Shown: positions 52,579-61,546 of the stretch, one piece after another
How the letters are laid out: every line of letters begins with the position of its first letter
Numbering within the stretch: the stretch's first letter is position 1
Origin: Paenibacillus montanisoli
Lineage (GTDB): Bacteria > Bacillota > Bacilli > Paenibacillales > Paenibacillaceae
Assembly (NCBI RefSeq): GCF_003268025.1
Contig: NZ_QLUW01000009.1
Coordinates: forward strand, 1 to 61,546
Length of the DNA stretch: 61,546 nt
Direction: 5' to 3'
Made by a program: the position numbers and the translations under genes
The notes under the pieces: generated by a model
Seen by the model: only the letters and a program-made list of their open reading frames with translations
Database searches by the model: none
What the model was told of the DNA's origin: nothing

Positions 52579-53334
52579 TTAAGCGCTATGCTCGCTTTGT
52601 ACCGATGAGTCCTCTTGCAGCTGTTTTTCCAATAAACGTTTCCTCTTCCTGCCCGGAAGCCGGCGATCAACGTTTTTTTTTAAGCCATACAGCGCGTAAA
52701 GTACGAGCGGTATAAAGATGATCTTCGATAGGTGGTTCGGAAACAGAATGCCGAGTACGACGGCGATGGCCACGACGATCGGGACTACCCAAATGGCGTT
52801 TTTCGGAATGCCGAGCTTCTTGAAGTTCGGATAACGAATGGTGCTGACCATCAGAAACGATAAGATAAGCGTGCTAGCCATAAGTACGGAAACGGCAATA
52901 TCTTTGTGGAACAGCGCCAAGGTGGCAAGAACGCCGCCTGCGGCTGGAATCGGCAACCCGATGAAATACCCCGGCATGCTGGAGATCACGTTGAATCTCG
53001 CGAGACGCAATGCGCCGCAAATCGGGAACAAAGCTGTAATAATCCAAGCCGGAGCCGGATTGAGTTCTTGGAAAGCGACACTATACATAATAAAAGCAGG
53101 TGCAACTCCGAAGGAAATTACATCCGACAATGAATCCAATTCTTTGCCAAACTCGCTTTGCGCATTAAGCGCACGGGCGACCCGGCCGTCTACTCCGTCC
53201 ATCAGCATCGCGATAATGACCATCATGGCCGCGACTTCAGGCTTCGCATTCTCAGGAAAAACGAGAATAATGGCGACAATACCCAGAAATAAATTCGCCA
53301 CCGTAAAAAGACTCGGTATTGATTTCGTAATCAT
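52579..53334 (-). CDS. pssA: CDP-diacylglycerol--serine O-phosphatidyltransferase
   Basis: 251 residues, CDP-alcohol phosphatidyltransferase signature DG-x2-AR-x8-G-x3-D-x3-D seen as DGRVAR...FGKELDSLSD (about 48-71), about seven membrane segments and a basic C-terminal tail. Makes phosphatidylserine, the PE precursor, in the membrane. ATG 53334 with GAGGTGGAG upstream. Confidence 0.94.
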   Translation of the reverse strand: MITKSIPSLFTVANLFLGIVAIILVFPENAKPEVAAMMVIIAMLMDGVDGRVARALNAQSEFGKELDSLSDVISFGVAPAFIMYSVAFQELNPAPAWIITALFPICGALRLARFNVISSMPGYFIGLPIPAAGGVLATLALFHKDIAVSVLMASTLILSFLMVSTIRYPNFKKLGIPKNAIWVVPIVVAIAVVLGILFPNHLSKIIFIPLVLYALYGLKKNVDRRLPGRKRKRLLEKQLQEDSSVQSEHSA

Positions 53335-53495
53335 TTTGCTCCACCTCATCTTTACTATGCCCCAAAACCGCAATTTGCAGTAATGCCGGCAAACTGAGAA
53401 TCACAAATTCCGCAAGAAGTTTAAGGGGTGCAATACGGGAAATGTCAGTTATATCCAGCGCCCGCGTCCGTCTGCATTCCCTCATTGTATTGGAT

Positions 53496-54572
53496 TTAAA
53501 TTTGTCTGTCAATGAACATCTGTTCCTGAATCCGTTTCAAGCCTTCCTTAATCGTGCGCGCGCGTACCTCGCCGATGCCGTCCACTGCGTCCAATTCTTC
53601 AATCGTCGCCATCAAAATATGCGGCAGATAGCCGAAACGCTCTACCAGGTTGTTCATAATGACCTGCGGGAGCCTTGGAATCCGGCTCAGCAGCCGGTAG
53701 CCGCGCGGCGCTACCATATCTTCCGAAGCGGCGCTCGTGCCGCTGTAGCCGAGAAGCTTGATGATTTGCGGCAGCTCCAGCAATTCCTCTGAGCTTAGCC
53801 TCCGGATGCTTCCGCGGATATCGCGAATCCGGTCTTCGTTCGGATCCTTCACGTAATCCTTAAGGAGGAACCAAGCTTCCTCCTCCACGCCGCCGACCAG
53901 CTCTTCCATTTGCATGCTGATCAAACGGCCTTCCGTGCCCAGTTCGTTGACATAGCGCTTGATTTCCATTTTGACGCGGATGACCATCTCCATCCGCTTA
54001 ATAACGTGAGCGACCTCTTGCAGCGTCACCATCTCTTCGAATTCCAACGCCGATAAATTGGTGAACGATTGATTCAGTACGACTTTGTATTTTTCAAGCG
54101 TTTGAATCGCCTGATTGGCTTTGGTCAGAATGACGCCCATTTCCTTCAGCGCATACCGGAAATTGCCTTGGTACAGCGTGATGACGTTTCGCCGCTGGGA
54201 AATGGAGACGACCAGCTTCCCGGTCTGCTTCGCCACGCGTTCCGCTGTACGGTGCCGGATGCCCGTCTCGCTCGAAGAAATCGAGCTGTCGGGAATGAGC
54301 TGCGTATTGGCATATAAAATCCGCTTGCGGTCTTCGCTTAGAATGATCGCGCCATCCATTTTGGCCAGCTCGTATAAATAGTTCGGGGAAAAATCGCAGT
54401 TGATGGAGAAGCCGCCATCGACAACTTCCATCACTTCCGGACTGTAGCCGACGACGATGAGCGCCCCGGTCTTTGCTCGCAGTACGTTATCAAGGCCTTC
54501 CCGGAACGCCATGCCAGGCGCGACCATCTGAAGCAGCTGATTGACGATTTCCGTTTGGTTCGTCTCTTTCAC
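53496..54572 (-). CDS. disA: DNA integrity scanning protein DisA (diadenylate cyclase)
   Basis: 358 residues: N-terminal DAC domain with DGA (73-75) and RHR (106-108) motifs that make c-di-AMP from ATP, a spine domain, and a C-terminal helix-hairpin-helix ([21 protein letters not shown]) that senses branched DNA. The start is a GTG at 54572 after a GGGGGGAG SD. 15 bp after radA, with which it is functionally linked. Confidence 0.97.
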   Translation of the reverse strand: MKETNQTEIVNQLLQMVAPGMAFREGLDNVLRAKTGALIVVGYSPEVMEVVDGGFSINCDFSPNYLYELAKMDGAIILSEDRKRILYANTQLIPDSSISSSETGIRHRTAERVAKQTGKLVVSISQRRNVITLYQGNFRYALKEMGVILTKANQAIQTLEKYKVVLNQSFTNLSALEFEEMVTLQEVAHVIKRMEMVIRVKMEIKRYVNELGTEGRLISMQMEELVGGVEEEAWFLLKDYVKDPNEDRIRDIRGSIRRLSSEELLELPQIIKLLGYSGTSAASEDMVAPRGYRLLSRIPRLPQVIMNNLVERFGYLPHILMATIEELDAVDGIGEVRARTIKEGLKRIQEQMFIDRQI

Positions 54573-54587
54573 CGATTTCTCCCCCCT

Positions 54588-55955
54588 TTACCCGAATGCT
54601 GCGGACAGCGCTTCTGCTACCGTCTCAACACCGATTATTTCGATTCCTGCCGGCGGGGTCCAGCCCTTCAAGCTTTTCTTCGGCATGATAACCCGCTTAA
54701 AGCCTAACTTCTGTGCTTCTTTTACGCGCTGCTCGGCACGGGACACCGCCCGCACTTCGCCTGTCAATCCGATTTCTCCGAAAAACACGTCGAACGGCCG
54801 GGTCGGCGCGTCTCTGAAGCTGGATGCAATGCTGACCGCCGCCGCAAGATCGACGGCCGGCTCGTCGAGCCGAATGCCGCCCGCGACGTTGAGGTAGGCA
54901 TCCTGTGTCTGTAAAAACATGCCCATCCGTTTCTCAAGCACCGCAACGATCAGCGTCATTCGGTTGTGGTCAATCCCTGTCGCCATTCTTCTCGGCGATG
55001 GGAAATTCGTTGTTGCGACGAGCGCCTGCATCTCGACGAGCACCGGCCTTGTGCCCTCCATCGCGGCGACGACCGTGGAGCCGGATACGCCAAGCGGCCG
55101 CTCCGACAAAAACAGCTCGGATGGATTGTTGACTTCCCGCAGCCCTTCTTCGCCCATTTCGAAGATGCCGATCTCGTTCGTCGAGCCGAAGCGATTCTTA
55201 ACGGCCCTAAGCAACCGGTACGAATGATGCCGCTCGCCTTCGAAATACAGCACGCAGTCCACCATATGCTCCAGCAGCCGAGGTCCTGCGATAGCGCCTT
55301 CTTTGGTCACGTGTCCGACCAGTACCGTGGCGATGCCCTTAATCTTGGCGACGCGCATGAAGTGGGCCGTACATTCCCTCACTTGCGATACGCTGCCCGG
55401 CGCCGATTGCACATTCGGATCGTATACCGTCTGAATCGAGTCGATGACCAGAAAATCGGGCTGAACCGTTTCAATCGCGTCATTGATTTGCTCCATGTTC
55501 GTCTCGCACAAGACATACAGCGTATCAGTCAGCGCGCCGAGACGATCGGCCCGCAATCGGGTTTGGCGAACGGATTCCTCTCCCGAAATATAGAGTACGG
55601 TCAGCTTCTTTGAAGCCAGCGCATGGGAGGTTTGCAGCAACAAGGTCGATTTGCCGATGCCCGGGTCTCCGCCGACCAAAATCAACGAGCCTGGCACGAC
55701 GCCTCCGCCCAGCACACGGTTGAGTTCTTGATTGGTTGTCTCAATCCGTTTTTCTTGACCACTTTCTATATGTATGATGGGACGCGGCTTTTCTTTCGTC
55801 TGAATGAGCGGAGAGCCCATGCCTTGCGTCTTGACCACCGTTTCCTTCTCTTCCACCATTGTGTTCCATTGCCCGCAGCCGGGGCATTTGCCCAGCCATT
55901 TGGGCGATTCCGTTCCGCATTCCGTGCATGCGAACTTTACTTTAAGTTTTGCCAT
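54588..55955 (-). CDS. radA: DNA repair protein RadA (Sms)
   Basis: 455 residues: zinc finger Cys10-x2-Cys13 and Cys24-x2-Cys27, RecA-like core with Walker [11 protein letters not shown] (95-104), the RadA-specific [11 protein letters not shown], and a C-terminal Lon-like domain. Branch-migration helicase in recombination and transformation; RadA restrains DisA in B. subtilis. ATG 55955 with AAGGAG 6 bases upstream. Confidence 0.97.
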   Translation of the reverse strand: MAKLKVKFACTECGTESPKWLGKCPGCGQWNTMVEEKETVVKTQGMGSPLIQTKEKPRPIIHIESGQEKRIETTNQELNRVLGGGVVPGSLILVGGDPGIGKSTLLLQTSHALASKKLTVLYISGEESVRQTRLRADRLGALTDTLYVLCETNMEQINDAIETVQPDFLVIDSIQTVYDPNVQSAPGSVSQVRECTAHFMRVAKIKGIATVLVGHVTKEGAIAGPRLLEHMVDCVLYFEGERHHSYRLLRAVKNRFGSTNEIGIFEMGEEGLREVNNPSELFLSERPLGVSGSTVVAAMEGTRPVLVEMQALVATTNFPSPRRMATGIDHNRMTLIVAVLEKRMGMFLQTQDAYLNVAGGIRLDEPAVDLAAAVSIASSFRDAPTRPFDVFFGEIGLTGEVRAVSRAEQRVKEAQKLGFKRVIMPKKSLKGWTPPAGIEIIGVETVAEALSAAFG

Positions 55956-56077
55956 ATGCGGCTCCTTATGCAAAAGACGTATCATTCAAAGTTTACCATC
56001 TAACGCTTGCCGATTAAACCTAAATTTAGATGAAAAAACGTTTAGTTATCGCTCCTCTATAGATTCTAAAGGGGATA

Positions 56078-56125
56078 TAAAAAAACACCCCCTGCTTACC
56101 GCAGCAGCGGATAAACAAGGGGTGC
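56078..56125 (-). terminator. clpC operon terminator
   Basis: CACCCC/GGGGTG with an inner CCGC/GCGG stem (56086-56125) followed by TTTTTTT on the minus strand, just after the clpC stop. radA is then transcribed by read-through or from a promoter in the 178-bp gap that I cannot define well. Confidence 0.85.
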
Positions 56126-56133
56126 GACATGAA

Positions 56134-58599
56134 TTATTTAGTTGCCGGCTCTTCGGGGGCCGGAATGCTGCCTGAATCCTTATGCGTAACGGTCAGCTCT
56201 CCATCCTTCTCGTCGATGATGAGCGTATGGCCTTTGGCGATCTTGCCAAGCAGCAAATCCTCGGACAAGCGGTCCTCGATATGCTTCTGGATCGCTCTGC
56301 GCAGCGGACGAGCGCCATACTGCGGATCGAAGCCTTCCTTCGCCAGGAATTCCTTCGCCGAATCGGTAAGCGTGAAGTCCACTTCCTGCTCACGCAGACG
56401 CTTACGGAGCTCATCGGACATCAGCGTAACGATTTGGGCGATATGCTCCTTCTCGAGCGAGTGGAACACGATCGTTTCGTCGATCCGATTCAGGAACTCC
56501 GGACGGAAGCTCTTCTTCAGCTCCGCCAGCACTTTATCTTTCATGATGTTAAAGTCACGGCCCGCATCCGCCGTCGCGGTAAAGCCAAGCGAGGAATTCT
56601 TCTTGATTTGATCGGCGCCGACGTTCGACGTCATGATGATCAGCGTGTTGCGAAAATCGACGACTCGGCCTTTAGAATCTGTCAAGCGGCCATCCTCAAG
56701 CACTTGCAGCAAGATATTGAACACTTCCGGATGCGCCTTCTCGATTTCATCGAGCAGCACAACGGAATACGGCTTACGGCGAACCTTCTCGGTCAATTGA
56801 CCGCCTTCTTCATAGCCGACATAGCCTGGAGGCGCGCCAACCAGACGCGAAGTGGAATGCTTCTCCATATATTCCGACATGTCGATCCGGATTACGGCAT
56901 TTTCGTCGCCGAACATTGCTTCCGCCAGCGCGCGGGCCAATTCCGTCTTACCTACCCCGGTAGGACCGAGGAAGATGAACGAGCCCATCGGACGCTTCGG
57001 ATCCTTCAGGCCGGCACGGGCTCTGCGGATAGCGCGGGATACCGCTTTAACCGCTTCGCTCTGGCCGATGACGCGATCGTGCAAAATATCCTCCATCTTG
57101 AGCAGGCGCTGCGTTTCTTCCTCGGCGAGCTTGGATACCGGAATGCCGGTCCAACTTGCGACGACCTGTGCAATATCCTCCGGCGTCACTTCGGAATCGG
57201 TGCGGCCCTGCTTCTCTTTCCACTGGTTCTTCGTTACGTCCAGCTCTTCGCGAATCTTTTGCTCCGTATCGCGAAGCGCCGCCGCTTTCTCAAACTCTTG
57301 GCTTTGAACAGCCGAGTCCTTCTCTTTGCGGATATCCTCTAGACGATTCTCCAGCTGCTTGAGATTAGGCGGTACCGTGTACGATTTCAATCTCACCTTG
57401 GAACTGGCCTCGTCGATCAGGTCAATCGCTTTATCCGGCAGGAACCGGTCCGTGATATAGCGGTCGGACAATTTAACGGCTTGCTCGATCGCTTCATCCG
57501 TAATTTTGACGCGGTGATGCGCCTCATAGCGATCACGCAGTCCGTGAAGGATTTGAATCGCTTCTTCCGGCGTCGGCTGGTCGACCGTAATCGGCTGGAA
57601 GCGACGCTCCAGCGCAGCGTCCTTCTCGATATATTTCCGGTATTCGTCCAGCGTCGTCGCGCCAATGCACTGCAGCTCGCCGCGGGCAAGCGAAGGCTTC
57701 AGAATGTTAGAGGCGTCGATCGCGCCTTCCGCGCCACCTGCTCCAATCAGCGTATGCAGCTCATCGATGAACAGGACGATGTTTCCGGCTTGGCGAATTT
57801 CATCCATGATTTTTTTCAAACGGTCCTCGAACTCGCCGCGGTACTTCGTACCTGCTACGACAGAGCCCATATCGAGCGTCATAACGCGCTTGTCGCGAAG
57901 CGTCTCAGGAATTTCGCCTGCGACAATCTTCTGCGCAAGGCCTTCGGCAATCGCCGTTTTACCGACGCCGGGCTCCCCGATCAGAACCGGATTATTCTTC
58001 GTTCTGCGGCTGAGCACTTGAATGACGCGCTCGATTTCCTTGCTCCGGCCGATTACCGGATCCAGGTTGCCGTCTTTGGCGTAAGCCGTCAAATCCCGGG
58101 CAAGTCCGTCAAGCGTAGGCGTGCTTACATTTGCAGGCGTGCCGTGATTGCTCGATACGGCTTCACTGCTGCCAAGCAGCTGCAGCACTTGCTGGCGCGC
58201 TTTGTTCAAGCTGATGCCAAGGTTGTTCAGCACGCGGGCGGCTACGCCTTCTCCTTCGCGGATCAGGCCGAGCAAAATATGCTCCGTGCCTACATACGTA
58301 TGTCCAAGCTTGCGTGCTTCATCCATCGATAGCTCGATGACCTTCTTGGCACGCGGCGTGTATGCGATATTGGTTGGCTGCTCTTGACCGCGGCCGATCA
58401 GCGACTCCACTTCGTCTTGGATTTTCTCAAGACTTAGACCAAGGCCGATCAGCGCTTTCGCTGCGATTCCTTCCCCTTCCCGGTTCAGCCCGAGCAAAAT
58501 ATGCTCCGTGCCGATATTGTTATGACCGAGACGAACCGCTTCCTCCTGCGCGAGAGCGAGCACCTTCTGTGCCCGTTCGGTAAATCTTCCAAACATCAT
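56134..58599 (-). CDS. clpC: AAA+ unfoldase ClpC
   Basis: 821 residues: two N-terminal Clp repeats, AAA1 with Walker [10 protein letters not shown] (about 208-216), a middle coiled-coil domain that binds McsB/MecA-type adaptors, AAA2 with GPTGVGKTE (about 545-553), and a Gly/Ser/Pro-rich C-terminus. Works with ClpP on damaged and phospho-arginine-tagged proteins. Start ATG 58599 is 7-8 bases from GGGGGTG; an ATG at 58605 overlapping the mcsB stop is too close to that SD. Confidence 0.97.
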   Translation of the reverse strand: MMFGRFTERAQKVLALAQEEAVRLGHNNIGTEHILLGLNREGEGIAAKALIGLGLSLEKIQDEVESLIGRGQEQPTNIAYTPRAKKVIELSMDEARKLGHTYVGTEHILLGLIREGEGVAARVLNNLGISLNKARQQVLQLLGSSEAVSSNHGTPANVSTPTLDGLARDLTAYAKDGNLDPVIGRSKEIERVIQVLSRRTKNNPVLIGEPGVGKTAIAEGLAQKIVAGEIPETLRDKRVMTLDMGSVVAGTKYRGEFEDRLKKIMDEIRQAGNIVLFIDELHTLIGAGGAEGAIDASNILKPSLARGELQCIGATTLDEYRKYIEKDAALERRFQPITVDQPTPEEAIQILHGLRDRYEAHHRVKITDEAIEQAVKLSDRYITDRFLPDKAIDLIDEASSKVRLKSYTVPPNLKQLENRLEDIRKEKDSAVQSQEFEKAAALRDTEQKIREELDVTKNQWKEKQGRTDSEVTPEDIAQVVASWTGIPVSKLAEEETQRLLKMEDILHDRVIGQSEAVKAVSRAIRRARAGLKDPKRPMGSFIFLGPTGVGKTELARALAEAMFGDENAVIRIDMSEYMEKHSTSRLVGAPPGYVGYEEGGQLTEKVRRKPYSVVLLDEIEKAHPEVFNILLQVLEDGRLTDSKGRVVDFRNTLIIMTSNVGADQIKKNSSLGFTATADAGRDFNIMKDKVLAELKKSFRPEFLNRIDETIVFHSLEKEHIAQIVTLMSDELRKRLREQEVDFTLTDSAKEFLAKEGFDPQYGARPLRRAIQKHIEDRLSEDLLLGKIAKGHTLIIDEKDGELTVTHKDSGSIPAPEEPATK

Positions 58600-58601
58600 G
58601 T

Positions 58602-59681
58602 TCATACACCCCCATGATCGGTTTTTCGTTGCAACTGCTTGCGTATAAGTTCCGCACGCCGGATGTCCCGCTGTTCAGGCGTCATTTTCTCGCGAAACAC
58701 CTGCTGCAGGAATCCTGGTTGCGTTAATACCATCATTTCATTCATTACCTGCGGAGTTACGTTCCGAATCAAACCCAAATCGATGCCCAGCCGGACATCC
58801 GACAACCGTTGGGAAGCTTCGTTGGTATCCATGATCATCGCGTTCGACAATATGCCGTAGGAACGGAAGACCCGATCCTCCAAGCGAACGCGCGATTCAT
58901 CCAGCAGCCGCTGGCGCGCCGCACGTTCATGCTCGATAATTTGCCGAACTACGCCATGCAGGTTCTCGATGATTTCCCCTTCGGATTGCCCAAGCGTAAT
59001 TTGATTCGAAATTTGAAACAGGTTTCCGAGCGCCTCGCTGCCCTCGCCGTAAATCCCCCGTACTGCCAGCCCCACCTGGGTAACGGCCGACAAAATGCGG
59101 TTGATTTGCTGCGTAAGCACAAGTCCCGGAAGATGCATCATAACCGATGAGCGAATGCCAGTGCCCACGTTGGTCGGACAGCTTGTCAAATAGCCTCTTC
59201 GCTCGTCAAAAGCATAATCGGTTACCCCTTCAAAAATATCGTCAATGCGATTCGCCAGCCCCCAGGCTTCCTTCACTTGAAAGCCGGGATACAGACATTG
59301 AATGCGCAAATGATCCTCTTCATTCACCATAATGCTGACGGCTTCATTCTCGCTCAATATCACCGCGCCGCACCGTGACTCATTGGCCAGGTTTGGGCTT
59401 ATGAGATGCTTCTCGACGAGAACCCTCCGCTCCAGCTCGCTTAACTGGGAGAGCTTGATGGTTTCGAATTGGCCGTGCTCGCTCAGCTTGCCGGATTCAG
59501 GTACGGATGTGAGCTGCTCCATCACCTCGTTAGCCTGCTGCGTCGTAGCCAATAGCGGAAACGGATGACCCGATAAATTGCGGGCGATTCGGATACGGCT
59601 GCTTATGACAACATCGGTGTCCGGGCCGTTCCCTCTCATCCAGTCGCTCAGCGCTTCTTCAACATAAGAACGCTTCGACAT
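58602..59681 (-). CDS. mcsB: Protein arginine kinase McsB
   Basis: 359 residues of the phosphagen-kinase fold: [16 protein letters not shown] near residue 27, the nucleotide-binding arginines, and the active-site loop [15 protein letters not shown] (about 166-180) with the conserved Cys. Marks proteins by arginine phosphorylation for ClpCP; inactivates CtsR during stress. 27 bp after mcsA. Confidence 0.97.
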   Translation of the reverse strand: MSKRSYVEEALSDWMRGNGPDTDVVISSRIRIARNLSGHPFPLLATTQQANEVMEQLTSVPESGKLSEHGQFETIKLSQLSELERRVLVEKHLISPNLANESRCGAVILSENEAVSIMVNEEDHLRIQCLYPGFQVKEAWGLANRIDDIFEGVTDYAFDERRGYLTSCPTNVGTGIRSSVMMHLPGLVLTQQINRILSAVTQVGLAVRGIYGEGSEALGNLFQISNQITLGQSEGEIIENLHGVVRQIIEHERAARQRLLDESRVRLEDRVFRSYGILSNAMIMDTNEASQRLSDVRLGIDLGLIRNVTPQVMNEMMVLTQPGFLQQVFREKMTPEQRDIRRAELIRKQLQRKTDHGGV

Positions 59682-59708
59682 CCTTCAAAATCACCTTCCT
59701 AACCGCGC

Positions 59709-60233
59709 CTAAACATCGGCTATTTTGCGTTCCAGCTCCCGAATCCGGTCCCGGATTTGGGCAGCGTTCTCGAACTCTTCCTGCTCGATCCGCTTGTGCA
59801 AATCCCTTCTCAGCTGTTCGACTTCCCGCTTGATTTGGATTTGCACGCCTGTACGCTTCGGAATTTTGCCTACATGTGTGGTATTGCCGTGGACCCGTTT
59901 AAAGATCGGATCCAGCTTGTTTTCAAACTGGGTGTAACAATTGCTGCAGCCGAATCGGCCCATCTTACTGAATTGCGTATAGGTCAGTCCGCAGTTATCG
60001 CAGCGCAGCTGCTGCTGCGGCTTAGCACCCAGCGTATTCATGCCGCCGGAAGGCTCAAAATCCAGCAAGCCGGATAACAGGCTGTGGATCGAGAAACCGT
60101 TCGAGGTGCCCGGAATTCCTTCGCCGCGCTCGCGCGCGCACGATTCGCAAATATGAAACTCCGTCTTCTCGCCATTCACAATTTTCGTAAAATGAAGCGT
60201 AGCCGGCTTCTTGTCGCATTCCTGACAAAGCAT
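59709..60233 (-). CDS. mcsA: McsA, activator of McsB (zinc-binding)
   Basis: 174 residues: two pairs of Cys-x2-Cys in the N-terminus (CQECDKK and CESCARE) and two more in the middle (CDNCG and CSNCY), then a C-terminal UVR coiled coil (QLRRDLHKRIEQEEFENAAQI). Stimulates McsB kinase and senses oxidative stress via its Cys. Between ctsR and mcsB as in all CtsR operons of this type. Confidence 0.96.
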   Translation of the reverse strand: MLCQECDKKPATLHFTKIVNGEKTEFHICESCARERGEGIPGTSNGFSIHSLLSGLLDFEPSGGMNTLGAKPQQQLRCDNCGLTYTQFSKMGRFGCSNCYTQFENKLDPIFKRVHGNTTHVGKIPKRTGVQIQIKREVEQLRRDLHKRIEQEEFENAAQIRDRIRELERKIADV

Positions 60234-60268
60234 TCCGCACTATCCCTCCTCATGCAAGGCTGCGCAGC

Positions 60269-60730
60269 TTACTTCACGAGCAGCGTGATCAACATCGCCC
60301 TCAATAGCCTAGCCCGAATTTCATCCCGCAACGGCAGCTTAACCGCGATGGAATCGCGGGCGAGGGCGGCACGAAACAAATTCGCTTCACGCTTGGAGAT
60401 CAGTTTGCCTTCCTCCAGCTGATACACGATTCCTTCGGCCTTCTCCTGATCGATTTGCTCGCCGATCGTTTGAACGAGATGCTCCTGAAGCGCCGATAAT
60501 GTAGGAAGCTCCACGCGCTGAATGCGGATATAACCGCCTCCGCCGCGCTTGCTCTCCACAAAATAGCCTTTCTCCAGCGTAAACCGGGTACTAATGACGT
60601 AATTGATTTGGGATGGTACGCAGGAGAAGCGATCCGCCAAATCATTGCGCTGAAGTTCAACAGCACCGCCGGGACTTTCCTTTAGCATATGCTTGAGGTA
60701 CTGCTCGATGAGATCGGAAATGTTGCGCAT
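60269..60730 (-). CDS. ctsR: Transcriptional repressor CtsR
   Basis: 153 residues: N-terminal winged helix (LADRFSCVPSQINYVISTRFT) with the heat-sensing glycine-rich wing RGGGGYIRI (about 62-70), and a C-terminal helical domain targeted by McsB and ClpC. Represses clp genes at low temperature. GGGAGG is 8 bases from ATG 60730. It has an operator over its own start site, so the operon is autoregulated. Confidence 0.97.
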   Translation of the reverse strand: MRNISDLIEQYLKHMLKESPGGAVELQRNDLADRFSCVPSQINYVISTRFTLEKGYFVESKRGGGGYIRIQRVELPTLSALQEHLVQTIGEQIDQEKAEGIVYQLEEGKLISKREANLFRAALARDSIAVKLPLRDEIRARLLRAMLITLLVK

Positions 60731-60824
60731 TTCGCAAACCTCCCTAAGATGCCCCTACAACTCCCCGGGTAGTAACAGCCCGGACTAAAAAGTCTAAATC
60801 GTCAAAGTTTTTAGTCAAATTGAC

Positions 60825-60841
60825 TTTGACTTTCTTTGACT
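60825..60841 (-). promoter_or_regulatory. CtsR operator
   Basis: The minus strand reads AGTCAAAGAAAGTCAAA, a perfect match to the CtsR heptad repeat RGTCAAA-NAN-RGTCAAA. It lies 8 bp downstream of the -10, over the expected transcription start, so binding blocks initiation. Confidence 0.95.
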
Positions 60842-60849
60842 TTAATTTT

Positions 60850-60877
60850 ATTATACGCAAATTTGTCAAAAGGTCAA
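60850..60877 (-). promoter_or_regulatory. ctsR-mcsA-mcsB-clpC promoter
   Basis: Minus strand -35 TTGACC (60872-60877), 16-bp spacer, perfect -10 TATAAT (60850-60855). The leader of about 110 nt contains CCGGG/CCCGG (60765-60783). Confidence 0.85.
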
Positions 60878-60950
60878 GCGGATTGCCACCTGTGCGTATC
60901 CTTATTAGCTTGGGCGGTTCCAGCCTCTTTTTATACGTTGCCTCTCCCCA

Positions 60951-61031
60951 TTATCCACACAAAACAGGTGATTGTTCTGAATAACAATATATGAACGAGT
61001 CGCTGAAAAAGATTTATCAACATGTGAATAA
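60951..61031. promoter_or_regulatory. Cluster of three DnaA-box-like sites
   Basis: TTATCCACA at 60951-60959 (plus, consensus), TTATCAACA at 61014-61022 (plus, one mismatch) and TTATTCACA at 61023-61031 (minus, consensus), the last two abutting head to head. There is no AT-rich unwinding element or dnaA gene, so this is not oriC; it could titrate DnaA or regulate. Confidence 0.45.
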
Positions 61032-61151
61032 CGCGATTGTATTGAGGCAAAAGAAAGAGGCTTACGCGGACTTATACATAGCTTCTGCACAGGCTTGAGG
61101 ATAAAATGTGATTTAACGTGTAACTGTGAGCAACGGAATCCGCTGAAACTC

Positions 61152-61335
61152 TAACGGTCATAAATGACCGTTACTAGCATGTTATCGCTATTTCCCGGTT
61201 GTAACGGACATTTTTGTCCATTACAGCTTGATTTTCTACGGTTTTGGGCTAGTTATCGGTTCTAACGGACATTCATGTCCGTTAGACTTCTTATTTTTCC
61301 GGTTTCAAGCTCCTAACAGTCATTTATGACCGTTA
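61152..61335. repeat. Array of four 22-bp palindromes
   Basis: Copies at 61152-61173, 61202-61223, 61263-61284 and 61314-61335. Two forms: TAACGGTCAT/ATGACCGTTA (copies 1 and 4) and TAACGGACAT/ATGTCCGTTA (copies 2 and 3), each with a 2- to 4-bp centre; copies 2 and 4 have a single arm mismatch. Starts are 50, 61 and 51 bp apart, and the 28- to 39-bp spacers share segments (GTTATCG, CCGGTT). No cas genes or ORFs accompany it. Function unknown. Confidence 0.93.
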
Positions 61336-61410
61336 GAATTCGATAGGCCAGTTCGAGATGGATCGCTCGTGCTCCCCTCCCACATCGCCACCGATAGTTA
61401 AGTTCGTAAA

Positions 61411-61445
61411 CAACAAAAGACCGACCATATCGGATATGGTCGGTC
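61411..61445 (-). terminator. rrn operon terminator
   Basis: Perfect 12-bp stem GACCGACCATAT/ATATGGTCGGTC with a 3-nt loop (61419-61445), followed on the minus strand by TTTTG, immediately after the 5S gene. Confidence 0.95.
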
Positions 61446-61451
61446 ATTCGT

Positions 61452-61546
61452 GCTTGGCAACGTCCTACTCTCCCAGGACCCTGCGGTCCAAGTACCATCG
61501 GCGCTGGAGGGCTTAACGGTCGTGTTCGGGATGGGTACGCGTGGTT
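61452..61546 (-). rRNA. rrf: 5S ribosomal RNA (3' part, cut by the window edge)
   Basis: The minus strand contains the conserved 5S blocks CCCATCCCGAACACG, GCGCCGATGGTACTTGG and the 3' end GGACGTTGCCAAGC. About 95 nt of the usual 117 are inside; the 5' end is off the right edge, where 23S and 16S should follow. Confidence 0.95.

Noticed and set aside
60951..61031. Chromosomal origin oriC
   Set aside because: Only three boxes, no AT-rich unwinding region and no dnaA or dnaN nearby.
60905..61090. 61-codon minus-strand ORF upstream of ctsR
   Set aside because: No SD or conserved feature, overlaps the DnaA-like sites.
61152..61335. CRISPR array
   Set aside because: Repeats are short full palindromes, vary in sequence, the spacers resemble each other and differ in length, and there are no cas genes.

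Overview
The window is a core-genome segment of a low-to-medium GC, endospore-forming Firmicute, most likely Paenibacillus or a close relative. The evidence is the translation-machinery gene order of Bacilli, strong Shine-Dalgarno (SD) sequences with many TTG and GTG starts, sporulation and germination genes (pdaB, kbaA, gerD, cwlD, a SpoIIM-family gene), a CtsR operator, and T-box and L10-leader RNAs. It corresponds to the B. subtilis ctsR to pdaB region. Almost everything is read on the minus strand, so the biological order runs from high to low coordinates. Both edges are rRNA operons in the same orientation: the 3' part of a 5S rRNA at 61452-61546, and at the left edge an rrn promoter and leader whose 16S gene must start just off the window.

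Layout in transcription order. (1) 61445-60731: 5S terminator, four 22-bp palindromes, three DnaA-box-like sites, then the CtsR-controlled promoter. (2) 60730-54588 and on to 53496: ctsR-mcsA-mcsB-clpC, then radA and disA (protein quality control, DNA repair, c-di-AMP). (3) pssA, a lone plus-strand gene of unknown function, then yacL-ispD-ispF-gltX. (4) A T-box-controlled cysE-cysS-mrnC-rlmB-rae1 group. (5) sigH; rpmG-secE-nusG; rplK-rplA; an L10 leader with rplJ-rplL; a small rRNA methyltransferase gene; rpoB-rpoC. (6) The str operon, ybxF-rpsL-rpsG-fusA-tuf. (7) The S10-spc-alpha supercluster, rpsJ to rplQ, with secY, adk, map, a KOW-domain gene, infA, rpmJ and rpoA. (8) truA and rplM-rpsI behind an L13-type leader. 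(9) cysH-sat (sulfate assimilation) behind its own promoter. (10) cwlD, mrp, gerD, kbaA, pdaB, a SpoIIM-family gene and a small unknown gene beside the rrn promoter.

The genes form the growth engine of the cell: RNA polymerase core, most ribosomal proteins, elongation factors, Sec export and early rRNA and tRNA modification. Stress proteolysis, cysteine supply and sporulation functions are attached. Regulation visible in the DNA includes near-consensus sigma-A promoters, intrinsic terminators, a CtsR box, a T-box, L10- and L13-type leaders, a structured rpsJ leader, and a hairpin that covers the SD of the first str-operon gene.

I found no transposase, phage gene, CRISPR array or foreign gene block. 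The least explained items are the palindrome array at 61152-61335, a 113-bp composite palindrome between tuf and rpsJ, and several unassigned intergenic RNA hairpins in ribosomal-protein operons.
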